NCBI GenBank assembly: GCA_963921825.1
Contig: OY997593.1
Span: 54,172,039 to 54,236,038 of the forward strand
DNA: 64,000 nt
Source: Erodium maritimum
Lineage: Eukaryota; Streptophyta; Magnoliopsida; Geraniales; Geraniaceae
Reading direction: 5' to 3'
The position numbers and the translations under genes were made by a program. The notes under the pieces were generated by a model, which worked only from the letters and a program-made list of their open reading frames with translations, did no database searches and had not been told where the DNA came from. Shown here piece after piece: positions 20,781 to 32,281 of this stretch (position 1 is the stretch's first letter; each line of letters begins with the position of its first letter).

Positions 20781-23700
20781 GATTAATTAAGTAGGCATGA
20801 GATTCTGACTTGAACAATTTTTTAGCGCCTCTTGTATTTAATTAGTCATCGTTGTCCTTATGGATCGGAGACCACAAGATGGAGGTGATAAACGGCCGCG
20901 GGTCGAACCAGCTGTGATACAATGTAAATATTTGTTTAAAACATGCCACTAGTATTAGGCCGGGCTTCCATAACTAAAAGATTAAATTTGTTAGTTGAGT
21001 ATAATCCTAGCCTTTATAAATAGTTTTTTATTCTTACATTTTCCCGATATGGGTTCAACTTCAACGCCATGTGCGTTCATCAGATGTGTGTATATTTTCT
21101 CGTTCATATATAAAATTTTGACATTATTTCGTCAAAAAAGATTTAGCCATTGTTTATCATCACGATTTTCTTACAATTTTTAAAATTGTATTCTAAATTT
21201 GAATTCCGATTTTTTTTAACATACTTTCCCTAACTCTTTACGTGAAAATGGATAACAAGATTAATTACTTGTTGCTTGGATCTACTATCACACACTACTT
21301 GTTATATTTGAATACGATTCCACATTGACACAAAACAAATCCCTGTTGACCAGGACTAGGAGGAACTCAATGTAAGTGGTCTTTGGTTCTTAGGTTTTAG
21401 AAAGAAAAAAAAAACAGATTTCAATGTGGTTAGCACTTGCTTAAACAAACACTTGATTCATGCGACCGACACTTATGATCTTGCATTTGGTGGGTGGGTG
21501 TCACTTAGTTGTTCAGATTGGGCCTCACTTGCATTTGCACTTTATCAGGGGCTCTTTCTTTTTATATCAAATGTTTTAATATTATATAAAGACTAGTAAT
21601 AGCAATAGTGAATAAATAGTTAATTAATTAATTACAGTTGTGTCATGGTCTCGGTCTTCTGAAATCTTGATCTGGCTTTACTACAAAGTAGAACAGTCAA
21701 ACCAACCATTACAACAAACCATAACCAAATCTGAGCCTGCAACTCTGAAGGGACACTGTTTTTATTGTAACATTGGTATTAAACAAAGAAAAAATATCAG
21801 TCTTTCGTGATAGTAAAAGTGTGGATAAGACAGACCCCAAACTTTTATAATCATTTTAGTTCCTCGTGAATGCAAAAAGGTCTATTTTAATCTCCATTCA
21901 ATCTTATTTCAATTCAATGGAAAATGCCTTATAAATGTGACAACTTATGCTGAAAGAAGTTAAATGGGAATTGAAAGAGAAAAGAGGAGATGCAGCATTT
22001 AAGAAGTTGGGTTTTGGATCTAGTGTCCGAATCAGGGTATGATTAATATAGTAGTAACAGTGATGGACTATTGCTAAAATAGAATAAATGTGGCTGTCTA
22101 ATGAGTATGAATTTAAGTTTCCCATCACACATTTATGGAATATAATCTCTTTGGATTTATTGGTTTAGCATACATTTAGATCTTGTATTTAGTTTCTCTT
22201 CTGCTTAGATTCCACATATGCTATTCAATTTTTTAAAATGTGAATAAAAGTATTTTATCAATCATGATGACAATGATAAACATATATTGGGTCCCTGATT
22301 TTGGGTTCCAATATACGTCTGAAACCCCATAAAGATTCCGAAAAACTTGGACCCGTATTGTTTGTCTACTTTTTTATCACTGACCATAAAGAACACAAAT
22401 AAACACAAAAAACGAACATAAGAAACAAAAGAGCCTGCGATGCCAGTTCTTCTGAGCCCTATAACTTTCGTAGTGGGGCGTTCTGGTATCGCTAACTCAT
22501 CGTCTTGAGTCGTCGGGATGTTTGAATGTGATAAGGATATCGGAGCATGCTCCGGATGTGACTTCACCGATACTTCTTGTAGAAGCAGATTGATCATCAT
22601 CGGATCGACCCACAAGGGTCTGACCAGTTTCGAGGTGCCGATTTTGGGTGTCGTGGACACATACCAAGTCTTATCGTCCCTCCTCCCGGATCCCAAATCC
22701 AGTGTCTGTGTTGTTCCGAGATGCGTACATGATATTCATTAGAGAAGGGGAGCATCTGAAGGACGGAGTGAAAGCCTCTTCTCTTGAGAGGATGATGGCC
22801 CGAGAGAGGTGGATCAACGGAGACGACGACGAAGACAACCATGGAGGCTAATGGTGGTCGGCGACGGCAGAGGAAGAAGGAGGCAAGTACGGTGTTCCCC
22901 TTTGGCGGCTAGGGTTATTCCCTCTTGAGAGCTGACAATCTCTTCTATTCAATTCTTCAATCTATAGGTAGACAAAATTCAATGGTATGAGAGATCGTAA
23001 AAATATGAAGTATTTATTGCAAGTCTATTTTCTTGACAAAATAAGAATTCCTTTACCAAACATGGTTTTGTCTTTTTATGCGCCTAATATTATATAATAT
23101 TTTTTTATGAGCAAATCAAATTCAAGTTAAACTTCTTATGAGAGAAAAAAAGGAGTACAACGAGAATCCAGCTACAAATTCCAAAAACCCAAACAAAGGA
23201 GCACAAGCGAACCGACCGTGTCCATCACCGGAATCACCCGAACCGGTGTCACCGACGACGGTTACGGTTAAAAAAATACCAACCAGGTAGCATTTTGGGT
23301 GGGTATGGTTTTTTATCTTCCAAAGCGGTAAAAACCCGATCGACCGGCTTTAGGTGTGTATATAAAAATGTTTATGTTTTTTTTACTAATTTGATGGTTA
23401 TATTATTACAAGAGGTTTAAATTAAATGTTGACACTAGTATTAGATCAAAGGTAAAATGTAGGAGATTAGTTTACCTTTAATCATAAATTTTCTCATAAA
23501 CAATCATGTAGCAAGTTGGTTGTTCAAGTTAAAATAAATTAAATGATGACACTAGTATTAATGAATTTATTTGATTTTAAAGTTCAAAATTTATTTGATA
23601 GTAATGAACTTTAATTTATATCCTTGTACTTGAATAAACATACATTTTAATCCTTTATTTATTGTTCGTGACATGTATTTAACTTGAAGGTTTTTGTTTT

Positions 23701-24337
23701 TAGAGACCATTAAAGACTTTTTTTTAAAATGTTTTTCTTGATGTAATAACTTAATAGCAAATTACTTGTAATAACTGATTTTGTTTTTGTTGTAAATTGG
23801 TTTTATTGTTCTAGTTGTTTCAGAAATTGATGTTTTTTTTTCTTCTATTTTGGCCTTTAATTGAAAGCCCAAAAGAAAACCCAATGGGTCGGTTAAAAAC
23901 CGTAACCGGCCGACTCTATGACGGTCGGTTTTTAGGTTTCCCGTTGGAACCCGGTGCGGTGACGGTCATGGATTTCAAGTAACCGGTCCTCCCGGTTTGG
24001 GTTACGGATAATGAAAATATTGTCGGACCCTGGCCGATACCCACCCCTACCTACAAGAGCAAAGTGATTCAATATTTATGTTTTTATCTAATTATTTTTT
24101 TCAAACAATTGTGATATGAATACATTATCTAGTTTAACATATTATTGTCCTAAAATTTTAAGCATGTTTAGGTAATTTTGAAGGTTTATCTTAACATTGT
24201 TAGCCGTTCAATTAACAAGACTTTTGATGGTTCATTCGGAAAAAAAAAATCGTTTATGGTATGTTCCCAGGTGATTGGGATCCGTCTTATTACCCGATGG
24301 ATCCGTAATATTTTTGTTTTTGATCTTCAACGAAGTT
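20781..24337. other. AT-rich intergenic DNA
   Basis: No recognised gene. Minus-strand frames at 22262-22842 are open but resemble nothing I know. GC-rich arms at about 23205-23275 and 23890-24050 (CCGTAACCGG/GACGGT words) look partly inverted and end in a GGGTGGGTATCGG-like sequence, perhaps an old hAT-type element. Confidence 0.4.
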
Positions 24338-25260
24338 TTTTTTTTATCGAAATGAGGAAATTTCATTAAACGTTAATAACCCTTACATCGATGTGCGTCA
24401 GGGAACAGAATCCCTGACCACTTAAGAAGGACAGTACGTAACCGAAGTCCACCAATCCTTTGGATGTCATAAGGGCCAGCAAAAACGAGTGCGAAGATGG
24501 TACTGGACGTCCTGCTTCGAAAAAATGTCGCAGCAGTATTGGCCAAGGATTTCTCCAGTAGTGGTGGGAATATACGCGAATCAACCGCCACCGACGTCCG
24601 ACGGTGTTTGAATACCATAAGGGCCAACAAAAAGAGAGTGCGAAGATGGTACTGGAAGTCCTGTTCCGAAATTTTTTCGCATCAATAATGGCCAAGGATT
24701 TCTCCAGTAGTGGTGCGAGGATATACGCGAATCAGGGTTCCCTCCCCGGAAAAGTCTCTCACTCTCTGCGCACTAGGCTTTGACACTACAAAGACAAAAT
24801 TAGTGAAAATAACAAAGACCCACTCTATTAGCTTGGTCCAAAATTGAGAGAGGGGTCGAGGATGGTTCGGCGGTGGAGGCCAAGGAGATGGACGCGTCGG
24901 TGGTGGCTTCAGAGATCGCGGGGGTTGCTCAGGAGGAGGATCTGAGACGGATTGATCCAGTGCCAGATCAATCTGCAATTGGGACAGAAAATAGGGGTGC
25001 GAAACTGTACTATGTTCGCATGCATTGGTGGATACCAAGAAGGTGGGGATATCCGAGGAATTACCGACGTAAAAGGCCGAGACAAGACGCCCCATAGAAA
25101 GGGAAACTCCTCTAATCTAGACCGAACATCAGCAAATGAAGCATAGGAATAGGGAGAACGGCATGGCGGCGGAGAGCAGAGACCGAACCTACACCGTTAG
25201 AGGTGGAGGCAACGCCGTGGTGAAATGCAGCGGAAAGAGACTGAAAACCTAGGTTTGTCC
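24338..25260 (-). mobile_element. Minus-strand retroposon 3' end with internal tandem duplication
   Basis: A poly(T) run (24338-24347) followed by ATCGAAATGAGGAAATTTCATTAAACG is the reverse complement of a common plant LINE 3' terminus. Upstream (to the right) is a duplicated unit of about 148 bp (24468-24615 and 24616-24735) and a Pro-rich minus-strand frame at 24682-25095 of unknown identity. No endonuclease or RT was recognised. The right boundary is approximate. Confidence 0.55.
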
Positions 25261-25401
25261 TCCATCGGACGAAGTTTTGAGTTGATTAGAAAAACAATCG
25301 TAATAAGACACATTGTATAATTTAATAAAAAAAAAATTAAAAAAAACTCAACAATAACGTGAAAGATTAGGGCTCCGCCCTCCCAACCTACAACAACTCT
25401 G

Positions 25402-26520
25402 GTGGACGCAGCGGCTAGGGTTCACCCATCTCCACCCGTGGTAGAATCGGCTAAGGCTCCGACCCATGAAGTTCCACCTGGTTTCGCTCCCCTGGCCTTA
25501 CCTGCTCCTACTGCGCCGCCCTCCCCTGACGGAGAATCGGTTCCGGTTCCCTCATCTCCATGCTATCGAGACTCTATCCGAAGGAAGGCTCCGATGGAGG
25601 AACCGGGACAGACGGTATTGCGGGAGCTTCACGGGGGAGCTATTAATTGGAACTTCGACCGTATTCCCATTGTTCTTACTGCTCTGAATCCGCCTCCAGA
25701 AGTTGTTTTGTGTCGACGGGTCTTCAAACCCATAGACACTGGATCTACCTCGGATCCACCACCGGTGGGGACACCATTGGAGGTCAAACTCACCAACCTT
25801 CAGGATGGCTTCTCAGCATGCTTGCTGGAAGAAAAGGGGAGGTGGAAGTCGTGATGTCGTGTGCATCGTTGAGTCTCTCTTTGTTGGCTCGCCAACAATT
25901 TTCTATGATGGGCAAATTGTGGGCGTCCAAACCACCTCGGAAGGAAATGCTGTTGCGAGTCATCACCAGGGCATGGGGGAAGGCTGCAGAGGGTCTGGTC
26001 ATTAAGGACATCGGATCGGGGGTGTTCGGTATCTACTTTGAGTTGGAGGAGGAGTGCACGTGGGTCCGTAAGAACAAACCTTGGTGTTTTGACGGGCGAC
26101 CTCTCCTCCTCGGGAACTTGGAACCAATGGCTAGGGAGCCTTCAGCTTTGGATCGGCTTCAACTCTGGGCACATGCTCATGGTCTCCCTTCCTCGATGCA
26201 AACCAAGGTAACAGTGGAGACGATCGGCTCGGTGTTGGGGCTGAGCGTCGAGGTTCTGTGCGACAAGTAGGGGACATGATGGGGAGGAGCTATTCAGATT
26301 CGATTCTGGCACCTGATGGAGCGTCCCTTGCGCCGCCATCTCCTACTCCGCTTTCGGAAATTTTCCCGACCTAATTCGGGTATCTCTCGCATACTCTAAG
26401 TTACCTGATTTCTGTTTTAACTATGGGATGATTGGACATGGCCTCAAGAAGTATCCCCGAGAAGTGGTGGGAACCCGCGGTTCGACTCTTCCATGTTGGA
26501 GTATCAACGGGATTGGGACG
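25402..26520 (+). pseudogene. DUF4283 / zinc-knuckle ORF1 protein of the LINE
   Basis: The frame at 25402-25854 continues after a frameshift in 25647-26270, which starts the conserved DUF4283 segment near EVVMSCASLSLSLL. In plant LINEs this Gag-like, RNA-binding ORF1 product assembles with element RNA (family knowledge). A stop at 26270 precedes the zinc-knuckle region, which lies in another frame and has lost two metal ligands. Confidence 0.85.
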
Positions 26521-27589
26521 ATAAGGTATACACGACGGATTGGAAACCGGTATCCTCACCTAATACACCTAAGGAACCATTCTATCGGGGGAGAGTCTTG
26601 ATAGTATCCTCGACTACTGCACCTACTGGTGCGAGTCCTCGGGGTGTCACTCAGACTCGCTCAATGGATTCGGGCTGGAAAAATCTGGTGGTAGTCCAGC
26701 TCTCTGGTAGCTAGAAGCCTGACACCCCGACCCTGCCTGTGCACATAGATAGAAGTGGACATGGAACTATGTATGGGGCTGGTAAAGGGGCAGGAGTTGG
26801 GGGAGTGAAACGGGGTTCTACTGGCGAACACCAGGAGGAACAAGTACGGGCGGGAAATTATTCCCGCATGGAAGAATGAAAAATGTCACGTCCCCCGGTT
26901 TTGACCGGACTCGAGACTTGAACTAAGATAATATTAATAAAAACAATTTTAAAATAAATAAACTTCAATTTGATAATTCAAACCCATAGTTCTGACAATA
27001 CGAGTCAACAGCTCGAAAACCAATTAATAAAGGTGTTTAATAACAAGAGGAAAGTATGTCTCTAGACCATACAAAACCAAGACTCTCGCTAGCTCCCAAG
27101 CTCCGAGACGTCCTCTAGATCAAATCCCGCTCAAAGCCTGTAGAACAGTAAAGGAGAGGGGTGAGCTTTCGCTCAGTAGGAAAAAGTAGTTAAGGCGATG
27201 AGCTATCCGCTCACCACCACGGGTAACTGTCCAATTAGGGCATACTAGTAAGCACAATAACTAAGAATAAATTAAACACGTAAACCAAGATAACGCTTGA
27301 CCTTCACTCGGTGCAACCCGTAAATCAACCTCGACACTGAACCGAACTCATACCACTTTTCTCAATTATGCCCTTAACCACTATCACCTAATCAAGTCTC
27401 ATAGGACAACGACCACGGTTATCTCACAACCGACCCCACGTGCAAACTCGCACGACAATACACTAAACTCAGGTAAATCTGTATTTCAAGTCACAACAGA
27501 TCACATAGCATGCATAAGCAGTCACAGCAGTCGACACAGATCAACACACAGAGTAATATCATAAACAATCATTGCCACCTGTGGTATTC

Positions 27590-28137
27590 CAGAGCAATGC
27601 ATCAGCTCATCAACAGCCCGACTTATCACGTCGTCCGAACTCACATCGGCCTGGACATCTTCCCGGAACACAGCTCCTCGGGGTAACTCATAATATAGCG
27701 GACCAGAATCCTCCATCGGTTGGGTATATCTTCCCGGTACACACAACATCGGGGTACAACTCACATCACACATACCATCCCAGGGTATGGTACAAACATT
27801 GCTCTGAAATACCCTCATCGGCTCTACATCCCCTGTACCGTAATCGCACATGCATGACAGGTATCGCACCGGAACCAAATCCTCGGCCTAGATATCCTAT
27901 ACCGGAATCCTCCACGACATAGATATCATACCTGAAGCCTCGGTCTAGATATCTATATCGGAATCACCATCGATATAGATATCGGACCGGAACACACCGT
28001 CTCGGAACATATCGTGACGGAACTGGCACAACATCCACCACGATATCGGACCGGAATAACATCATCAAACAGTCATACCGAACACATCATCGCTCTAGAT
28101 ATCCTATACCGAAATCCTTCGTCGGTATAGGTATCAT
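27590..28137. repeat. Minisatellite in LTR B (about 45-bp TAGATATC...CCGGAA units)
   Basis: Repeated CTAGATATC-CTATACCGGAATCC and GGTATCATACCGGAAC units, continuing at 29822-30010 beyond the nested insertion. Similar units in the opposite orientation occur at about 55980-56400, so this VNTR is shared by LTR B and that region. Confidence 0.75.
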
Positions 28138-28142
28138 ACCGG

Positions 28143-29821
28143 TGTTGGGTCTCGAGGTAGGGTTGGAGATGAACCAACTCACAGCAGGAAATCAATGAAA
28201 ACCAAGAGACGATTAAAACCATGAAACAACTAACAAAGAATGGATTCACAAGAGAAAAATTCAGCATTAGTTCTTACCAAAACAAGAACACCGGGTAACG
28301 AATGATTGGCTTGAGTCTCCAAGATGCCTACGTATCCACATGGGAATCAAAGCCACGTAGTTCTTCTCTTTGAGGACTCAAGAACACAAAAATGGAGGTG
28401 GAAACTAGCCAAACCCGAAATTGCCATGGAGAAGAGGGAGAAGTTGTGTTTCCTATTCTTGTCTTGTGTTTGTTATGTTGAAAAAAGATGACTTAAACAT
28501 AACAAAACCCATACTTGTCCAACTAAAGGCATGGGACAAGCATGGTGACAAGTAAGGTGTAAATAGGACAAAGTATGGCAAGACAAGATTGGGTTAGGTG
28601 GTGAATCACCAACACCTAAATCCTTGTCTTGCTTACTTAGTACTAATTAATCAAGACTTGATTAATTAGTTCCATGGGCCTTGGTTGCATGGGCCTTTCA
28701 TGGGCCTCTTGGAACATGGCCCGTGGCCATTTCCAACGAGGTCCCGTGATTCGCTCATCGCCTCCAAGCCTTCCATACCGGAAATGTCCAACATTATCCG
28801 ACGCGATCAATCCCAAGACTCCAAGCCTTGTCTCGATCCGTAAAGTCCTATTCACTTACGGGGACATGACCCAAAACCTAGTTTTGGTCATGTCCCGAGA
28901 CAACTCCCTTTTGGCCATTCTCCATAAATGTGTCAATGAGTTTCATCCTCCGGTGTGACCCTTAGGTCTATGCATGTCAATAGTTCAACGTAAAATCCCA
29001 TTTTACTTGATCCTATTTAAGTGGCAACTAACGAGACTTTAGTATTGTCTGACACTGCATAACGAATCGACCCTGTCGATTCTAACCTTTCCGTCGTCCC
29101 TGTCATTATCCTTTTATCTCCGATATCCTGATTGAGATAAGGCATAGAGCCGTCATCCTTATTATTCTCAATCACTGTTCCTTGATATGTGAGATGACTG
29201 AATATATGATACCCAGTATCATGTGCATGGCCATGCTATTCTTTCAGTCACTCTCGATCAAGCGGTCGAGAACCGATAAAAAAAACTATGAGGGATAAAT
29301 CCCTTAGCCATCTTTCATGTCACTCATGTAGCTCGTCCCCAAGCCAATCCTGGCCGTTATGGAAGCCCTGTTACGGACAACGTTAGGCTCAGGTCAAACT
29401 CAGTTGTTGACTACATAGCGATCACAAAGACTCCTTGGTCTAAGGATACATGACAAACTACGACAATGAATATGTTCATGAGTTGATCTATGGCACATAT
29501 TCATGTCGGGTCGTCCAATATCATGTCCCACATGATATCTATGATCAGACTCCGGAATCTCATTCCAATGACTAACAGAACGTAAGCCATAAAGAGTCAT
29601 CTTTCATACTAGTCGCTTCTAGTGAAGCTTTGTTGACTAGGGACCCATCGAGTGTGATCTATCTCGATATATGGTTCTATTCGCATTGTGGGCATAGATC
29701 ATAGCACACATCGATATATTACTCCAACACATAAGTAATATAAAGCCGCTTTAATTTTATTGCTAACGATGATATATACATTTAGACGTTTAGGATTGAA
29801 CTACGGGCACTAAGACTAACA
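28143..29821. mobile_element. Nested solo LTR (1679 bp) with target duplication ACCGG
   Basis: Starts TGTTGGGTCTCGAGG and ends ACTAAGACTAACA. ACCGG is present on both sides (28138-28142 and 29822-29826). It has no ORF of retroelement type, so it is best read as a solo LTR. A diverged relative of its right part occurs at about 63060-64000. Superfamily and transcription direction are not clear from sequence alone. Confidence 0.88.
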
Positions 29822-30577
29822 ACCGGAACACATCATCGGTCTAGATATCCTATGCCGGAATCCTCCGTCGGCATAGGCATCCTACCGGAACACACGGTAT
29901 ATCATTACCAAACAAACTCACCGAAATACAACACATCGGTCTATCAATCACCCGATCATATCACAAGGCAGTAGTTCACGTTATATCAAACATATCATAC
30001 CAGACACGTCATACCAACATATCATACCGAGCATATCATACCATAATCCTCAATTTAACAACGGATAAACCACATAACAAGTATTACAAGTCATCGATCA
30101 CAACAACACAACCAACACGCAGTCCTACGGGCCCAACCAGGGACTCACATGTGATACTACAGCACAATAATCCCAAACCTACGGGAACGACCTGGCCCGC
30201 AAGTTATCTCTCATTCTACACGACTACACTCGTTCCTCACATCCTACATGCAATTCTACAGTTATATCATTTGTTCATAACCTATATGCATACTAGTAAC
30301 TTTCCGCAATTAAACCAGTATCCGCTACTTTTGCCTACCTCAATCGCTATCCAAACGCTTAGTCAACGCGAGTCGCCTAGTAGCCTCCTCCGCCGGGCTC
30401 GGAAACCACGTCTAAGATCACAAGTAATGCGAGAATTAATAGTAATTCAAGGATAGTTTAAAGAGGAAACATCCCAATTTAATCCCCAATAGTCTCGGTT
30501 ATAGATAACCTTCCTAATTAACCGAAAATGACTAAAATGGGGCCTAAAGGCTCAATTCTGATCCATCATGGTTCGGG

Positions 30578-30735
30578 TAACGGAGCCTTGACGGACTCCG
30601 TGACGGTTCGGGTCACGGAACCGTGATGCTCACCGTCACGGGTGACGTCACGGAACCGTGACGTGTGCCGTCACAGCCTCTGTCACGGAGCCGTGACGTG
30701 CTCTGTCACGGTTCCCGTCACAGATTTGTGACGGT
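30578..30735. repeat. CGTCACGG / CCGTGACG palindrome array in LTR B
   Basis: About a dozen alternating copies, including TGACGTCA at 30643-30650 and the palindrome ACGTCACGG-AA-CCGTGACGT. Homologous to the array at 3605-3750 in LTR A. Confidence 0.85.
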
Positions 30736-32281
30736 TCCGGACAGATTCGTCCTTCTTCTTCCTCCAGCTTCTTTACCACGAAACCAGACCCTCCAAACTC
30801 CATTTTTGACCTCCAAAACCTCCAAAAAATAGTCCCAAAACCCTCAATGCTCCAAGACCCATAGTGGGTTTCATCAAAACAACACAAACCCAAATGATTT
30901 CCACCCAAATCATCCACTTTCTCTTCATAAATCAAGCTTTTAACACCAAAATCTAAAACCCAACGAAACTTCAACGTCCAACTTTACTTTTATCCACAAA
31001 TCAATCATCTAAACAATCCAAGCTCAAACCCAACCTAATTCATGCTTTCTCTAACAAACCCATAACCTCAACCTTCATCAAAATGGGATTAAATTGAGGG
31101 ATTACCTTGGGGAATGAAGAAGAGATGAGAGCTAGTAAAGAATCTAAGGTTTTGGTGTAGAAAACACTCAAAGGAGCCTCCTTTCCTCCTTTTTCTTCTT
31201 CTTCAAGTTATGGAGCTCCACCTTCTCTCCTCTCCTTGTGATTTTCGGCCAACACAAGAACAAATGGGCTGAAATGCTCTCAAGTGTCCCCTTTAACCTA
31301 AATTAGAAGAGACTATTTTGCTCTTTAGCCCCTCTATCTCTCTCTCTTGGTCAAAATAAGGGTAATTAGGTCAATTCTCACCCTTTTCTTCCCTTCCAAA
31401 CCATCATTGACATGTGTCCATGTGGGGACCACCTCTACCCAAAATATCTCAGCATAATTAAATTAAATCGGTTTATTCCCTAATTTGACCCCGTTTGACC
31501 CGCGGTTGACTTTTTCACAAAAGTAGTCATTAGCAAGGAAACAATCCAACTAAGCTAACCGTAATGACGGCTAAGCTTTTTAGGTCCTGGAAAGGTCCCG
31601 AATGACTCCCGGAGTCATCGGTTGACTTTTCCAACGGAAAGTCAACTTTCACCAAACTTCGCCGGTTCGACCGGGATCGATCGGGGGCGGTTCTTACAAA
31701 AGGAATCCATTGCTCTAAGGAGGGGTTCTTGGGAAGAGCGCTGCTTCCCGAAGAAGTGTATGATAACAGGTTCGGTCATACTCTACTGTGAATACAGCGT
31801 TTAGGCATGACCTCGAGCAATCGCAATCAACTTCGTTTAATTTTATTATGTAATCTTTGTGGCATCCCATCCAAAACCGTCAAGGGTGGTCATATTGTGA
31901 AAAGATCACCGAACATTATAAATGTTCTAAGTCTTTTCTTCTTGGTCAGAGAGTCTCTGATGCACTCTACAGTTTTTGAATCTTTTGCTTAATGAAATAC
32001 TGCACCTTTTAGTATAAAAAAACGAACGTAATTGTCAAATTGTCTCTCTCTAAGAAGTGTATCGCGATATAGAAAGTATAATAGTTAAACTTCATTCAAT
32101 TATTTAATATAAATAATATTAGAACATAATGTAAGTTGGGAATTTTTCGTAGGGTTTTTTATTATTGAGTAAAGAATATATATGTGGGTTATAATGGTAA
32201 GAGGAGTCTTAAGACAATCGTGATAGAATATACAATAATACAAGATATATACTAATAAGTTACAATCCTGAAACTATATCT

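Larger units (their letters stand above)
26884..31698 (-). mobile_element. Solo LTR B of the long-LTR family (with a nested LTR)
   Basis: Reads TGTCACGTCCCCCGG at the left and GGGGGCGGTTCTTACA at the right, the reverse complement of LTR A's termini. The CTCAGTAGG/GGTGAGC box is at about 27155 and the CGTCACGG palindrome array at about 30578-30735. Excluding the nested insertion it is about 3.13 kb. The flanks are A-rich (AAAAA and AAAGG), so the duplication is not clean. It sits inside the DUF4283 LINE. Confidence 0.88.
25372..32025 (+). mobile_element. L1-type LINE with DUF4283 ORF1, ORF2 missing, split by a solo LTR
   Basis: The ORF1 part (25402-26520) has a Pro-rich N-terminus and then a DUF4283 domain in two frames: GKLWASKPPRK, IKDIGSGVFGIYFELEEECT, NKPWCFDGRPLLLGNLEP and LQLWAHAHGLP are classic. 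A degraded zinc knuckle (LPDFCFNYGMIGHGLKKYP) follows near 26405 with two Cys replaced by Tyr. The LTR at 26884-31698 interrupts the unit. The remaining 3' part (31699-32025) ends CACCTTTTAGTATAAAAAAA, a LINE-type poly(A) end. Endonuclease and RT are absent, so it was internally deleted. Confidence 0.8.

Noticed and set aside
22262-22842. Minus-strand frames of 144 and 81 codons as a gene
   Set aside because: No recognisable domain, no exon structure, and low-complexity composition at one end. Not supported.
23205-24055. hAT-type transposon suggested by partly inverted GC-rich arms
   Set aside because: The ends do not form a clean inverted repeat and no 8-bp target duplication was found.
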